From NCBI GenBank assembly GCA_023265365.1, contig JAHFTY010000017.1, forward strand, positions 1 through 32,828: a DNA stretch of 32,828 nt, in the 5' to 3' direction. The notes under the pieces are model-generated. The model was not told where the DNA came from. It did no database searches and saw only the letters and a program-made list of their open reading frames with translations. Each line of letters opens with the position of its first letter. Position 1 is the first letter of the stretch. This document shows positions 16,483 through 24,474 of the stretch, in pieces. The position numbers and the translations under genes were made by a program. This stretch comes from Acidobacteriota bacterium (lineage in GTDB: Bacteria; Acidobacteriota; Terriglobia; 20CM-2-55-15).

Positions 16483-16564
16483 ACCCCCGTTCGTGAACCG
16501 TGGAGTGGAAATTCAACACCTGAAGAAAAACTTCTCCTGACGCGATGGGACGGACTTCGACGCT

Positions 16565-16787
16565 GCTGTCCAATGAAGCGAAATCGAGGAAAAAGCGTTT
16601 TTCCCCTCCTCGACGAGGAGGGGTGGCGCGAAGCGCCGGGGTGGTGCTGTTCAAGAATTCGATTTTGCTGAACGAACCGCCCCGCCGCTCCGCGGCACCC
16701 CGCCTTGGCCAAGGCGGGGAAGAGTCCCCGACCTGCGCCGCCACGGTTTCATGTAAAACCACACCTTGAGACAGGTCGCATCGCTAC
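16565..16787 (+). repeat. palindromic repeat copy C (full length)
   Basis: A 223-bp copy with the same ends as copy B (GCTGTCC to CATCGCTAC) and the same five hairpins. Hairpin 1 is at 16603-16623, hairpin 2 at 16625-16637 and hairpin 5 at 16698-16719. Hairpin 3 keeps GTTCA/TGAAC but has an A.C mismatch at the next pair. It sits between convergent genes (PilB-like ATPase and fbp), where a double-strand hairpin array could also serve as a terminator. It fills most of the 373-bp gap. Confidence 0.9.
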
Positions 16788-16805
16788 TGCAATTGGACAG
16801 CTCTG

Positions 16806-16831
16806 CCGCCTTGGCCAAGGCGGGGAAAAGT
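16806..16831 (+). repeat. repeat fragment C' (hairpin 5 only)
   Basis: A second perfect 18-bp palindrome CCGCCTTGG/CCAAGGCGG, followed by GGAAAAGTC as in copies B and D. It is a fragment of the 3' half of the repeat lying just beyond copy C, 25 bp before the fbp stop. Confidence 0.75.
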
Positions 16832-16855
16832 CGTCGTGCGGTCGTGCAAAGCCCT

Positions 16856-17860
16856 TCAGTCGGCGGCGGCTCCCGTGGATTCTTTGTAGAATCGTTCGTA
16901 CTCGGCAACGTCCTCGCGGCTTCCGATGATGAGCGGCACCCTCTGGTGTAAAGAGGTGGGTTCGACATCGAGAATCCGCATGTTGCCCGTCGTGGCGGAA
17001 CCGCCTGCCTGCTCCGCGACCATCGCCAGCGGATTGGCTTCGTACAGGAGACGGAGTTTTCCTTTCGGACCCGGGTAAAGAAAGATTCCGCCCTTCAGGA
17101 GATTCCGGTGGAAGTCGGCGACCAGCGATCCGATGTAACGGAGCGAGTAGGGATGACCCCTTTCCTTCCTGTCTTCTTTCACGTGTTCGATGTAGCGGCG
17201 CGTTCCGAGGTCCCATTTCGTCGCGTTTCCTTCGTTGATGCTGTAGATCCTGCCTCTCGGAGGCGTGGTGATGCGCTCGTGCGAGAGAAGGAACTCGCCA
17301 AGGCTGGGGTCGAGCGTGAATCCGTGGACGCCGTTGCCGGTCGTGTAGACCATCATGGTACTGGAACCGTAGATGAAGTATCCCGCGGCGAGCTGTTTCC
17401 ATCCGTGCTGAAGACAGTCCACTTCGCAGCCGTCTTCCTGATCCGTGACTTTCCGGTGGATCGAAAAAATGGTGCCGATGCTTGCGTTGACATCGATATT
17501 GGACGACCCGTCCAGCGGATCGAACATGAGGACGTAGCGTCCGCGTTTGCCGCCGTCGGGGATGGGAATGATGTTCTCCGATTCCTCGGAAGCCATGACG
17601 CAGAGATGGCCGCAATCTCCCATCGCGCGATAGATGGTCTGCTGCGCGAACTCGTCGAGTTTCATGACGACTTCGCCGTGAACGTTGACGTTGTCGGTTT
17701 CTCCGAGAATCTTGACGAGTCCCGCCTTATTGACTTCGCGGGAGATGATTTTGGCAGCGACGATCAGGCTGGTGAGAAGCTGTGTGAAGTCGCCTGTGGC
17801 TGTGGGATGCAGCCGCTCTTCATCCAGAATGTGCTGCTGAACGGTCGTGATTTTGCTCAT
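16856..17860 (-). CDS. fbp: class I fructose-1,6-bisphosphatase
   Basis: A 334-residue enzyme that hydrolyses fructose 1,6-bisphosphate to fructose 6-phosphate in gluconeogenesis. Metal-binding residues are in place: E92/E93 (ASEESENI), and D114 and D117 in the signature DPLDGSSN (114-121). Substrate-site stretches YGSSTMMVYTTG, GRIYSINEGN, RYIGSLVADFHRNLLKGGIFLYP and EANPLAMVAEQAGG are typical of class I. I chose ATG 17858-17860 because GGAGGGGGG stands 4 nt upstream; the open frame extends nine codons further. It is last in the hemE-hemH-hemY-lpxD-fbp run, 47 nt after the lpxD stop. Its stop faces repeat copy C. Confidence 0.96.
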   Translation of the reverse strand: MSKITTVQQHILDEERLHPTATGDFTQLLTSLIVAAKIISREVNKAGLVKILGETDNVNVHGEVVMKLDEFAQQTIYRAMGDCGHLCVMASEESENIIPIPDGGKRGRYVLMFDPLDGSSNIDVNASIGTIFSIHRKVTDQEDGCEVDCLQHGWKQLAAGYFIYGSSTMMVYTTGNGVHGFTLDPSLGEFLLSHERITTPPRGRIYSINEGNATKWDLGTRRYIEHVKEDRKERGHPYSLRYIGSLVADFHRNLLKGGIFLYPGPKGKLRLLYEANPLAMVAEQAGGSATTGNMRILDVEPTSLHQRVPLIIGSREDVAEYERFYKESTGAAAD

Positions 17861-17907
17861 GCTGCCCCCCTCCATTGCACAACCCAAACCTTACCTTGAG
17901 TGCCGCT

Positions 17908-18942
17908 CTATTTCAAAGGTTTCGCCCGCCGGAATTCATTCCATTCCGCGCGAAGCTTGCGCAGTTCTTCGGCCAACCGGGGCAATCGCGACAGGTGGGC
18001 CTGCTGGGCCAGAAATTCCTTCAGCGGCCGGACCGGTGTGCCAAACAGGAGTTCTCCACCCTTGACGCGTTTTCCGGCCAGCACTCCGCCCTGGCCCCCG
18101 ATCATGGTCCCGCGTGCGAGATGGGCCTGCTCGCCCATGCCGACCTGTCCGCCAATCATCGAGTGAGCTCCAATCGTGCAACTGCCGGAAATTCCGGCCT
18201 GAGAGGCGATGACCGTGTCTTCCCCGATCTCGACGTTGTGAGCAACCTGAACCAGATTGTCGAGCTTCACGCCGCGCCGAATCAGCGTCGTTTCCAGCGA
18301 ACCCCGGTCGATGCAGGTGTTTGCTCCGATCTCGACGTCGTCCTCGATCACCACGCGGCCCGCCTGCGGAAATTTCACGTACGACGCGCCATCGCGCACA
18401 AAACCGAATCCGTCGGCGCCAACCACGGCTCCAGAATGAACGATGGCGCGATTGCCGATCGAGACGTTGGCATAGATGACGACTCGTGGATGGATCTTAC
18501 AGTTCTCACCGATCGTTGAATTCCGGCCGATGTAGGTTCCGGCTTCTACGGCACTGCCTTTGCCGACGGTGGCTCCAGGCTCGATCACAACTCCCGGTCC
18601 GATCGAGACACCCTGCCCGATGCGCGCGTCACCGGCAATCACGGCGGTCGAATGGATCGACGGAGGCTCGCTCGCTTCCATCAGCAGCAGGTGTGCCGCT
18701 CGCGCAAAGGCGAGTTTGGGATGCCGCACGCGGATGACGTTTTGGCCGGGAAAGTCGCCCTCCGCGACCAGGACGCAACCGGCGCGGCTTCTTTTGGCGT
18801 CCTCGACGAACTTTTCTTCCGCGTAGGTGAGATCGCGAGGTCCCGCCGTTCTCAGACTCGCGACGGTTTCCAGCACGTGCGAACCGTCGCCATGAAGTTC
18901 TCCGGCGACCATGTCGGCAATTTCCTGCACCGTGTGTTTCAT
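17908..18942 (-). CDS. lpxD: UDP-3-O-acylglucosamine N-acyltransferase
   Basis: A 344-residue lipid A enzyme that adds the second hydroxyacyl chain, from acyl-ACP, to the amine of UDP-3-O-acyl-glucosamine. The N-terminal uridine-binding domain (1-95) is followed by a left-handed parallel beta helix of hexapeptide repeats ([20 protein letters not shown] and many more). The LpxD signature GFGFVRDG at 178-185 is present, and the catalytic His is H235 in [10 protein letters not shown]. The start ATG 18940-18942 overlaps the hemY stop by ATGA and has GGGAG upstream. This gene is the firmest evidence in the window for a lipopolysaccharide outer membrane. A lipid A gene among heme genes implies operon grouping by chance or by growth control rather than by pathway. 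Confidence 0.96.
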   Translation of the reverse strand: MKHTVQEIADMVAGELHGDGSHVLETVASLRTAGPRDLTYAEEKFVEDAKRSRAGCVLVAEGDFPGQNVIRVRHPKLAFARAAHLLLMEASEPPSIHSTAVIAGDARIGQGVSIGPGVVIEPGATVGKGSAVEAGTYIGRNSTIGENCKIHPRVVIYANVSIGNRAIVHSGAVVGADGFGFVRDGASYVKFPQAGRVVIEDDVEIGANTCIDRGSLETTLIRRGVKLDNLVQVAHNVEIGEDTVIASQAGISGSCTIGAHSMIGGQVGMGEQAHLARGTMIGGQGGVLAGKRVKGGELLFGTPVRPLKEFLAQQAHLSRLPRLAEELRKLRAEWNEFRRAKPLK

Positions 18943-20240
18943 GCTCTGCTCCCGATGAATGCGGCCGCTTCGCGCGCGACCCGCTCTCCGGTTTCCATAC
19001 AAGCCGCCACCGCCACGCCCTCCATGTAGTTTCCCGCCATGAACAATCCCGGCCATTGCTTCAATTCGTTTTTCAGCGCCATGGTCCAGTCTTCGTGGCC
19101 GATTCTGTATTGCGGGATGGCGCGCGGTTGACGCGTTACCGCGACCGGCAGCGGCGCCTCGGAAGTTCCGAGGATGCGCTGCAATTCCGGACGAACCACA
19201 GTCATTACCTGTTCATCGGTCCAGTGGATCGCATCGCGTTCGTGCGCTCCTCCAACGAAGGAGGTCAGCAGTTGCCTTCCGTCGGGAGATCTGCCCGGAA
19301 ACAGCGCGGAACTGAAGAGCGTTCCGAGCAGATGAAACCCTTCGGATCGGGGAATCAGGAATCCAAAACCATCGAGCGGTTTGGGAAAGGCGGAGTCGGG
19401 AACAGAGGTTGTTGCCGTGACCATTGGCGCATAATCCACCTTGTCCAGTAGAGTTGCCAGCCCGGGGATACTGTTCCCGATCATTCCCGCAGCCCGATAC
19501 GCCGGCGCCGTAACGATGACGGCTTTGGCCGGAAGCGTTCCGGAAGTCCACTTCACCTGCAGTCCCGGTTCGAGGCGAACATCGGCGGCGTCATAAACGA
19601 TGTCGACGTCCGCCGCCAGCCGCTGCGGCAGTCGCTCCATTCCGCCGGCGAAGCTGCACGTGTGTCCGCGACGTGACCCTTTGGGTTTGCCCGACTTCAT
19701 CATTCCCAGAATCAGGCTGCCGTGCTTCCGTTCCAGCTCCGCGAATCTGGGAAACGTTGCAGCCATGTCCAGCTTCGTGGTGTCGCCGGCGTAGATGCCG
19801 GTGACGAAGGGGGCCACGAGACGATCCTGTGCCTGCCGGCCGAAGCGTCGCGCGAAGAAGTCGTGGACGGATTCGTTCTTCGGCGACTTTGAACGAACGA
19901 ACGGTTCGACAGCCGCGCGCAGTAAACCGCCCGGGGTGAGAGGTCCGAAGGGAATTTTGCGGAGTTTTCCGCCGATCACAACATATCGGGGCGATTTCGG
20001 ATCTGCTTCGATGATTTCGCCGGTCAGGCCGGCTTCATCGAGGAGCGGAAAGTTCTCCGAAGCGGGAAGCAGGCTGTTCGGACCACGTTCGATGAGATAG
20101 CCGTCCACGCGTTCGCTCTTGATCACGCCTCCCGGCCGCTGCGACGCTTCAAGGACAAGCGGTTCGATGCCCATCCGCTTCAGACGCCACGCGCAGGAGA
20201 GCCCGGTAATCCCGGCACCGATGATAATGACGTCCGCCAT
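18939..20240 (-). CDS. hemY: FAD-dependent protoporphyrinogen (or coproporphyrinogen) oxidase
   Basis: A 433-residue flavoprotein of the HemY/PPOX family (also called hemG in some annotations), which oxidises the porphyrinogen ring using oxygen. The N-terminal dinucleotide fold is [17 protein letters not shown] (4-20), followed by [13 protein letters not shown]. The second FAD region near the C-terminus reads [25 protein letters not shown]. Whether the substrate is protoporphyrinogen IX or coproporphyrinogen III cannot be read here, because neither hemN/hemF nor hemQ is in the window. The ATG at 20238-20240 has TGAGGAT 9 nt upstream; those bases include the stop codon of a 15-codon ORF that sits between hemH and this gene. 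Confidence 0.94.
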   Translation of the reverse strand: MADVIIIGAGITGLSCAWRLKRMGIEPLVLEASQRPGGVIKSERVDGYLIERGPNSLLPASENFPLLDEAGLTGEIIEADPKSPRYVVIGGKLRKIPFGPLTPGGLLRAAVEPFVRSKSPKNESVHDFFARRFGRQAQDRLVAPFVTGIYAGDTTKLDMAATFPRFAELERKHGSLILGMMKSGKPKGSRRGHTCSFAGGMERLPQRLAADVDIVYDAADVRLEPGLQVKWTSGTLPAKAVIVTAPAYRAAGMIGNSIPGLATLLDKVDYAPMVTATTSVPDSAFPKPLDGFGFLIPRSEGFHLLGTLFSSALFPGRSPDGRQLLTSFVGGAHERDAIHWTDEQVMTVVRPELQRILGTSEAPLPVAVTRQPRAIPQYRIGHEDWTMALKNELKQWPGLFMAGNYMEGVAVAACMETGERVAREAAAFIGSRA

Positions 20241-20249
20241 TGCCGATCC

Positions 20250-20297
20250 TCAGGGCTTCTGCCAGTCCCAGATGCCCCACTTGAGATGTTCGATCAT
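20250..20297 (-). CDS. candidate 15-residue Trp-rich small protein between hemH and hemY
   Basis: An open frame reading MIEHLKWGIWDWQKP and then TGA. Its ATG overlaps the hemH stop as ATGA (20297-20294), the same type of coupling used elsewhere in this operon. Its own stop TGA is part of the AGGA that serves as ribosome binding site for hemY. It fills almost the whole 53-nt gap. Three Trp in 15 residues is unlikely to be constrained by anything but coding, yet a frame this short can arise by chance. No family is recognised. It could be a microprotein, a coupling peptide that carries ribosomes from hemH to hemY, or nothing. Confidence 0.3.
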   Translation of the reverse strand: MIEHLKWGIWDWQKP

Positions 20298-21256
20298 AGG
20301 GCCGACTCCACAATCTCCGCCAGCGCCCGGATGAAAGCGGGGTCGGAGTTCAATGCCGGGACGCGGCGGAAGTTCCGGATACCGGCGTCCTCAGCCACAT
20401 GTTTGTAGAGGATGTCGAGTTCATAGAGCGTCTCGATGTGTTCGGATACAAAGCTGACCGGAACCACCAGAACATCGGGGACGCCCCGCTTGCCGAGTTG
20501 GATGATCGCGTCATTGGTGAAGGGCTCAAGCCACTTCACCGGCCCGATCTTGCTCTGGAAGGAAAGCTCGTACGAGTTCTTGCGGCCGAGCGCGTCCATG
20601 ATCTTTTCGACGGTTTGTTTGGTCTGGTCGAGGTAAGGATCGCCGTTTCCGACATAGCTCTCCGGGATGCTGTGCGCGCTGAAGAGGATGTGCGTCCCAT
20701 CCGGGGCCGGGAACTGGGCAAGCTCGCGCCGGATCGATCCGGCGAACGACTCGATGTACGACGGCTGGATCTGCCAGGACTCGATCCAGTCCTTTCGGAG
20801 GTTTTTGATGGCGGGCCGATTGGCGATGAGCTTTTTCAGGAGGCCGAATCCCGACCCGGTGGTAGTGACGGAGAATTGCGGAAACAGCGGCAAAACGACC
20901 AGCCGGTCCACACGGCTCTCCTCGATCTTCGCCAGCGCTTCATCCATGAAGGGATGCCACGTGCACATTCCGACGAATGTTTCCACGTCACGCCCGCGGC
21001 GCCGCAATTCGGCCTGAAGCGCGCCGGCCTGCTCCTCCGTCAGGCGGCGCAGGGGCGAGCCGCCGCCGATTTGAGCATAGTAGCCTTCGGATTTCCTGTG
21101 GCGGAGCGTTGCGATCATGAACGCGACGGCCTTGCGCAGAGGCGTGAATTTGATCCGGATGATTTCGGGGTCGGAAAACAGGTTGTAGAGGAATGGTTTG
21201 ACGTCCGCCAGTTTTTCGGGCCCGCCGAGATTGAAGAGAAGGACGCCGGTTTTCAC
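20294..21256 (-). CDS. hemH: ferrochelatase
   Basis: A 320-residue enzyme that inserts Fe2+ into the porphyrin ring. The start is KTGVLLFNLGGPEKLADVKP, as in the family. The central YYAQIGGGSPLRRLTEEQ, the metal-site His in LFSAHSIPESYV, and the conserved Glu in VSFVSEHIETLYELD are all present. The start codon is GTG at 21254-21256, overlapping the hemE stop as GTGA. The open frame upstream of this is only the shadow of hemE. It acts directly after hemY in the protoporphyrin route, or before decarboxylation in the coproporphyrin route. Confidence 0.96.
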   Translation of the reverse strand: MKTGVLLFNLGGPEKLADVKPFLYNLFSDPEIIRIKFTPLRKAVAFMIATLRHRKSEGYYAQIGGGSPLRRLTEEQAGALQAELRRRGRDVETFVGMCTWHPFMDEALAKIEESRVDRLVVLPLFPQFSVTTTGSGFGLLKKLIANRPAIKNLRKDWIESWQIQPSYIESFAGSIRRELAQFPAPDGTHILFSAHSIPESYVGNGDPYLDQTKQTVEKIMDALGRKNSYELSFQSKIGPVKWLEPFTNDAIIQLGKRGVPDVLVVPVSFVSEHIETLYELDILYKHVAEDAGIRNFRRVPALNSDPAFIRALAEIVESAL

Positions 21257-22275
21257 GGCTGGTGCTTGTAGCCTTTGACGAAGTCGATAAAGGCGCGCGC
21301 ATTCTCGACCGGCGTCGGAGGAAGAATACCGTGGCCGAGATTCATGATGTGTCCCGCCGGTCCGGCCTGACGAAGGATGTCTTCCGCGTTGCGCAACAAC
21401 CGCTCCCGATCGCCAAGCAACAGACACGGATCCAGATTTCCCTGCAGCGCCAGCTTGCCGCCAACCCGGCGGCGCGCCTCGGCGATCGGAATCCGCCAGT
21501 CGATGCTGAGAACGTCCGCGCCGGATCGTGCCATCGATTCGAGGATGTTGGCGGCGCCGTTGACATAGAGAATTCGGGGCACCCGCGTCCCGACCGCTTC
21601 AAATATTTTTTGCGTGTAGGGAAGCGCGAATTCTTCGTAATCGGAACGCGTCAGATCGCCGGCCCAGGTATCAAACAACTGGATGACCTGAGCGCCCGAC
21701 TCGATTTGAAACAGCAGGTAGGCGCCGATCGTGTCGGCAATCTTGTTCAGAAGGTTGTGAAGCGTCCCGGGCTCGCGGAACGCCATGCCTTTGATTTCGC
21801 CGAAACTCCTGGAACCGCCGCCCTCGATCATGTAGGAGGCGAGCGTCCACGGCGCACCGGCGAATCCGATGAGCGGCACCTGATCCACGAGTTCGCTGCG
21901 GAGTTTCTTCAGGATCGAGCCGACGAAAGGGACCGTGCTTGCAGGGTCCGGCACACGCAACCGGTCGATGCCGGCTTGAGAGCGAATGGGATTTGGAAGT
22001 TCGGGTCCCTTGTCCGTGAGTTCCACCCCGATCCCCATCGCCTCGACCGGGATCAGGATGTCGGAAAAGAAGATGACCGCATCAACGCCGACAATGCGCA
22101 GGGGCTGCAGCGACACTTCGGCCGCGAGGTCGGTGTCCTTGCAGAGTTCGAGGAAACCCACCTTCTGACGGATTGCCCGGTATTCTTTGAGATAGCGGCC
22201 GGCCTGGCGCATCATCCAGACCGGAGTGCGATCCAGCGGCTCACGACGACAGGCACGGATTAGACGATCGTTCAT
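21253..22275 (-). CDS. hemE: uroporphyrinogen decarboxylase
   Basis: A 340-residue enzyme that removes four carboxyl groups from uroporphyrinogen III to form coproporphyrinogen III. The signature near the N-terminus, REPLDRTPVWMMRQAGRYLKEYR split over 11-33, contains the conserved Arg residues of the active site. The second signature GFAGAPWTLASYMIEGGGS is present. The ATG at 22273-22275 (MNDRLIRACRREP) is the family start; the frame continues to a TTG seven codons upstream, which I rejected. It heads the heme/lpxD/fbp run and diverges from a glycosyltransferase gene, with 32 nt between start codons. Confidence 0.97.
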   Translation of the reverse strand: MNDRLIRACRREPLDRTPVWMMRQAGRYLKEYRAIRQKVGFLELCKDTDLAAEVSLQPLRIVGVDAVIFFSDILIPVEAMGIGVELTDKGPELPNPIRSQAGIDRLRVPDPASTVPFVGSILKKLRSELVDQVPLIGFAGAPWTLASYMIEGGGSRSFGEIKGMAFREPGTLHNLLNKIADTIGAYLLFQIESGAQVIQLFDTWAGDLTRSDYEEFALPYTQKIFEAVGTRVPRILYVNGAANILESMARSGADVLSIDWRIPIAEARRRVGGKLALQGNLDPCLLLGDRERLLRNAEDILRQAGPAGHIMNLGHGILPPTPVENARAFIDFVKGYKHQP

Positions 22276-22291
22276 TGCGAAATTGAGATGA

Positions 22292-22297
22292 TACAAT
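22292..22297 (+). promoter_or_regulatory. TACAAT -10-like box before the glycosyltransferase
   Basis: TACAAT is followed by ten bases, including the palindrome ACCGCGGT (22298-22305), and then ATG 22308. Any leader would be about 3 nt long. The opposite strand of the same 32-bp gap must hold the hemE promoter (TATCAT or TATTGT are candidates), so the two promoters overlap. No -35 box is clear. Confidence 0.4.
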
Positions 22298-22307
22298 ACC
22301 GCGGTTT

Positions 22308-23084
22308 ATGGCGGTATCCGAAACCTCGATGAAGACGCGCGACCTGCCTGAATCCGAAGAGCTTCAACCCACTTTGTCGATCGTGATTCCCGCCTTCAAC
22401 GAGGCTGCCCGCATCGGAAATTCCATTCATGAAATCCGCTCTTTTATCGAATCATCCCCCTTATCCATCGAGGTGATCGTCGTCGATGACGGCTCGGTTG
22501 ATGCGACCGCCGAGATTGTGCGCCGTCTGGCGAACCGTTCTCTCAGGCTTCTTCGCAACGATGAGAATCATGGCAAGGGTTACAGCGTTCGTCAGGGAGT
22601 CCTGAACGCCAGAGGCACATACGTCCTTTTCACGGACGCGGACCTTTCGGCCCCCATCGGCGAACTCTCCAAACTGCTCGACGTCGCGGTCCGCGATGGC
22701 GTGGACGTCGTCATCGGTTCCCGTGCCGCCGACCGGACCACGATCGAGAAACGGCAGACCCGTTTCCGGGAACTGGGCGGGATTGGATTCAACAAAGCCG
22801 TCCGGTTGCTTCTGGGACTGAACATCAGCGACACGCAGTGCGGATTCAAACTGTTTCATCGCGAACGCACTCGCGCCGTTTTCGAGAAGCAGACCACGTT
22901 CGGCTTTGGGTTCGATCCGGAGATTCTCTTTCTCGCCCACCGCCGGGGATTGAGAATCCGCGAAGTGCCGGTGCGGTGGAGCCACTCCGAAGGCAGCAAG
23001 CTTAACCCGGTCCGCGACGGGCTCCGCATGTTCGGCGATCTCGCGCGCATTCGCTGGAACGATCTCATCGGCCGGTACCGGTGA
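22308..23084 (+). CDS. family 2 glycosyltransferase, dolichyl-phosphate glucosyltransferase type
   Basis: A 258-residue GT-A fold enzyme. The nucleotide-sugar motifs are LSIVIPAFNEAARIG, VIVVDDGS and the metal-binding FTDADLSAP. NHGKGYSVRQGV and SDTQCGFKLFHRE match the DPG/ALG5-like branch, which transfers glucose or mannose to a polyprenyl phosphate. There is no C-terminal membrane segment pair of the GtrB type. The product would be a lipid-linked sugar donor for cell-surface glycosylation, but the acceptor is inferred. The ATG 22308 follows a TACAAT box; no Shine-Dalgarno is seen. It converges with tyrS. Confidence 0.9.
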   Translation: MAVSETSMKTRDLPESEELQPTLSIVIPAFNEAARIGNSIHEIRSFIESSPLSIEVIVVDDGSVDATAEIVRRLANRSLRLLRNDENHGKGYSVRQGVLNARGTYVLFTDADLSAPIGELSKLLDVAVRDGVDVVIGSRAADRTTIEKRQTRFRELGGIGFNKAVRLLLGLNISDTQCGFKLFHRERTRAVFEKQTTFGFGFDPEILFLAHRRGLRIREVPVRWSHSEGSKLNPVRDGLRMFGDLARIRWNDLIGRYR

Positions 23085-23087
23085 GGG

Positions 23088-23122
23088 ATTCCGGGAGGAT
23101 GCGATTCGTCCTTTGCCGGAAT
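23088..23122. terminator. hairpin between convergent glycosyltransferase and tyrS
   Basis: Arms ATTCCGG (23088-23094) and CCGGAAT (23116-23122) enclose AGGA (23096-23099) / TCCT (23109-23112). It fills most of the 45-bp gap between two stop codons. No T-run follows on either strand, so it is at best a weak or factor-assisted bidirectional terminator. Confidence 0.4.
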
Positions 23123-23129
23123 TCACGAA

Positions 23130-24404
23130 TCAGGCGACCTGGACCAGCGTGTAGGCCTTGGCGCCTTTTCGCAGGACGAGAAACTTTCCGTCGATCGCCT
23201 CTGAAAGTCCAACCTGAAGCTTTGGATCGCCGACACGCCGATTGTTCAAATAGAAGCCGCCATTTTCGATCAGCCGCCGCGCTTCACCCTTCGACGGCGC
23301 GATTCCCGTTTCAATCATGAGATCCAGAGCGCCCACGCCGGTTTGAAGGCGGTCTCGGGCGACGGTCGTCGAGGGGACCTCGGCGAAAATCTCGGCAATA
23401 TCCGCGGCGGACATGGCGGTCACATCGCCTCCAAACAACGCCTTTGAGGCTTCGATCGCGGCCGCCAGCGCGGACTCGCCATGGACCATGCGCGTGCATT
23501 CCCCGGCCAGCTTCTTCTGGGCCTCCCGCGCTTCCGGCGCGCCGGCAACGCGGGCTTCGAGGGCGGAGATTTCGTCGCGTGAGAGCAGCGTGAAGTACTT
23601 CAGGTATTTGACGACGTCGCTATCGGGACTGTTGAGGAAGAACTGGTAGAACTTGTAAGGCGACGTCCGGTTCCTGTCGAGCCACACCGCCCCGCTGACA
23701 CTCTTGCCGAACTTCACTCCGGCCGAATTGGTGACCAGAGGCGAGACCAGACCGTGGACGTGTTTGCCGGTGACTTTGCGAATGAGGTCCATGCCGGCGG
23801 TGATGTTGCCCCACTGATCGCTCGCCCCCATCTGAAGCGTGCAGTTGAAGCGCCGGTGAAGCTGGAGGTAGTCGTACGCCTGCAGGAGCATGTAGCTGAA
23901 CTCCGTATACGAAATGCCTCCTTCGTCCGCGCCGAGCCGTCGGTCAACCGAGTCTTTCGCGAGCATGTAGTTAATGCTGAAGTGCTTTCCTACGTCGCGC
24001 ATGAAGTCCACCATGCCGACCGGCACCAGCCAATCCGCATTGTTGACGATCTTCGCGGCGTTGGACGTGCCGGGCGAGAAGTCGAGGAACCGGTCGAGCT
24101 GGCTCTTGATTCCCTGAAGATTGGCGTCCGTTGCTTCCTTCGTCAGCAGTTGCCGCTCGCTCGTCCGGCCGGAAGGATCGCCGATAAGTCCCGTTCCTCC
24201 CCCAACAATGGCAATGGGTGTATGCCCTGCGCGCTGGAGCCGCACCAGCAGCATGATCGGAAGAAAATTTCCGGCGTGAAGACTATCGGCAGTCGGATCG
24301 AAACCGATGTATGCGGTGATCTTGTTTGTGTCTGTGTATTCTTCGAGACCGTCCGACCCCGTGTGCCACAGATCCCGCCATTTGATCTCTTCTGCAAAGC
24401 TCAT
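23130..24404 (-). CDS. tyrS: tyrosyl-tRNA synthetase
   Basis: A class I synthetase of 424 residues. The HIGH-type motif is HAGN at 43-46 in DPTADSLHAGNFLP, and the KMSKS-type motif is KFGKS at 231-235. Tyrosine-site residues lie in YTEFSYMLLQAYDY and QMGASDQWGNI. A C-terminal S4 RNA-binding domain (about 350-420; GEARRLIENGGFYLNNRRV) completes it. KFGKS is the usual form in the TyrS branch of E. coli/Bacillus type. AAGGAAAACC gives a ribosome binding site before ATG 24402-24404. It follows the carboxylase gene by 70 nt on the same strand. Confidence 0.97.
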   Translation of the reverse strand: MSFAEEIKWRDLWHTGSDGLEEYTDTNKITAYIGFDPTADSLHAGNFLPIMLLVRLQRAGHTPIAIVGGGTGLIGDPSGRTSERQLLTKEATDANLQGIKSQLDRFLDFSPGTSNAAKIVNNADWLVPVGMVDFMRDVGKHFSINYMLAKDSVDRRLGADEGGISYTEFSYMLLQAYDYLQLHRRFNCTLQMGASDQWGNITAGMDLIRKVTGKHVHGLVSPLVTNSAGVKFGKSVSGAVWLDRNRTSPYKFYQFFLNSPDSDVVKYLKYFTLLSRDEISALEARVAGAPEAREAQKKLAGECTRMVHGESALAAAIEASKALFGGDVTAMSAADIAEIFAEVPSTTVARDRLQTGVGALDLMIETGIAPSKGEARRLIENGGFYLNNRRVGDPKLQVGLSEAIDGKFLVLRKGAKAYTLVQVA

Positions 24405-24474
24405 GGTTTTCCTTCAGCTATCATTGTCCACATTGTCCGCGGTCAGTCATCATCGACGGGACCGGCTTCGGATT

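Noticed and set aside
16407-16712. A 101-codon minus-strand frame beginning AKAGCRGAAGRFVQQ.
   Set aside because: It is repeat copy C plus antisense of the PilB-like gene end, starts with TTG, and has no ribosome site.
16561-16831. A CRISPR array from the repeated palindromes.
   Set aside because: Copies are not evenly spaced, have no spacers and lie at scattered loci; no cas genes are present.
16955-16970. A tRNA T-arm-like GGGTTCGA.
   Set aside because: It lies inside fbp coding sequence and no acceptor or anticodon arms can be built around it; no tRNA was found elsewhere.
21257-21427. A 57-residue N-terminal extension of ferrochelatase.
   Set aside because: It overlaps the hemE coding region in another frame; the GTGA overlap at 21256 gives the normal ferrochelatase start.
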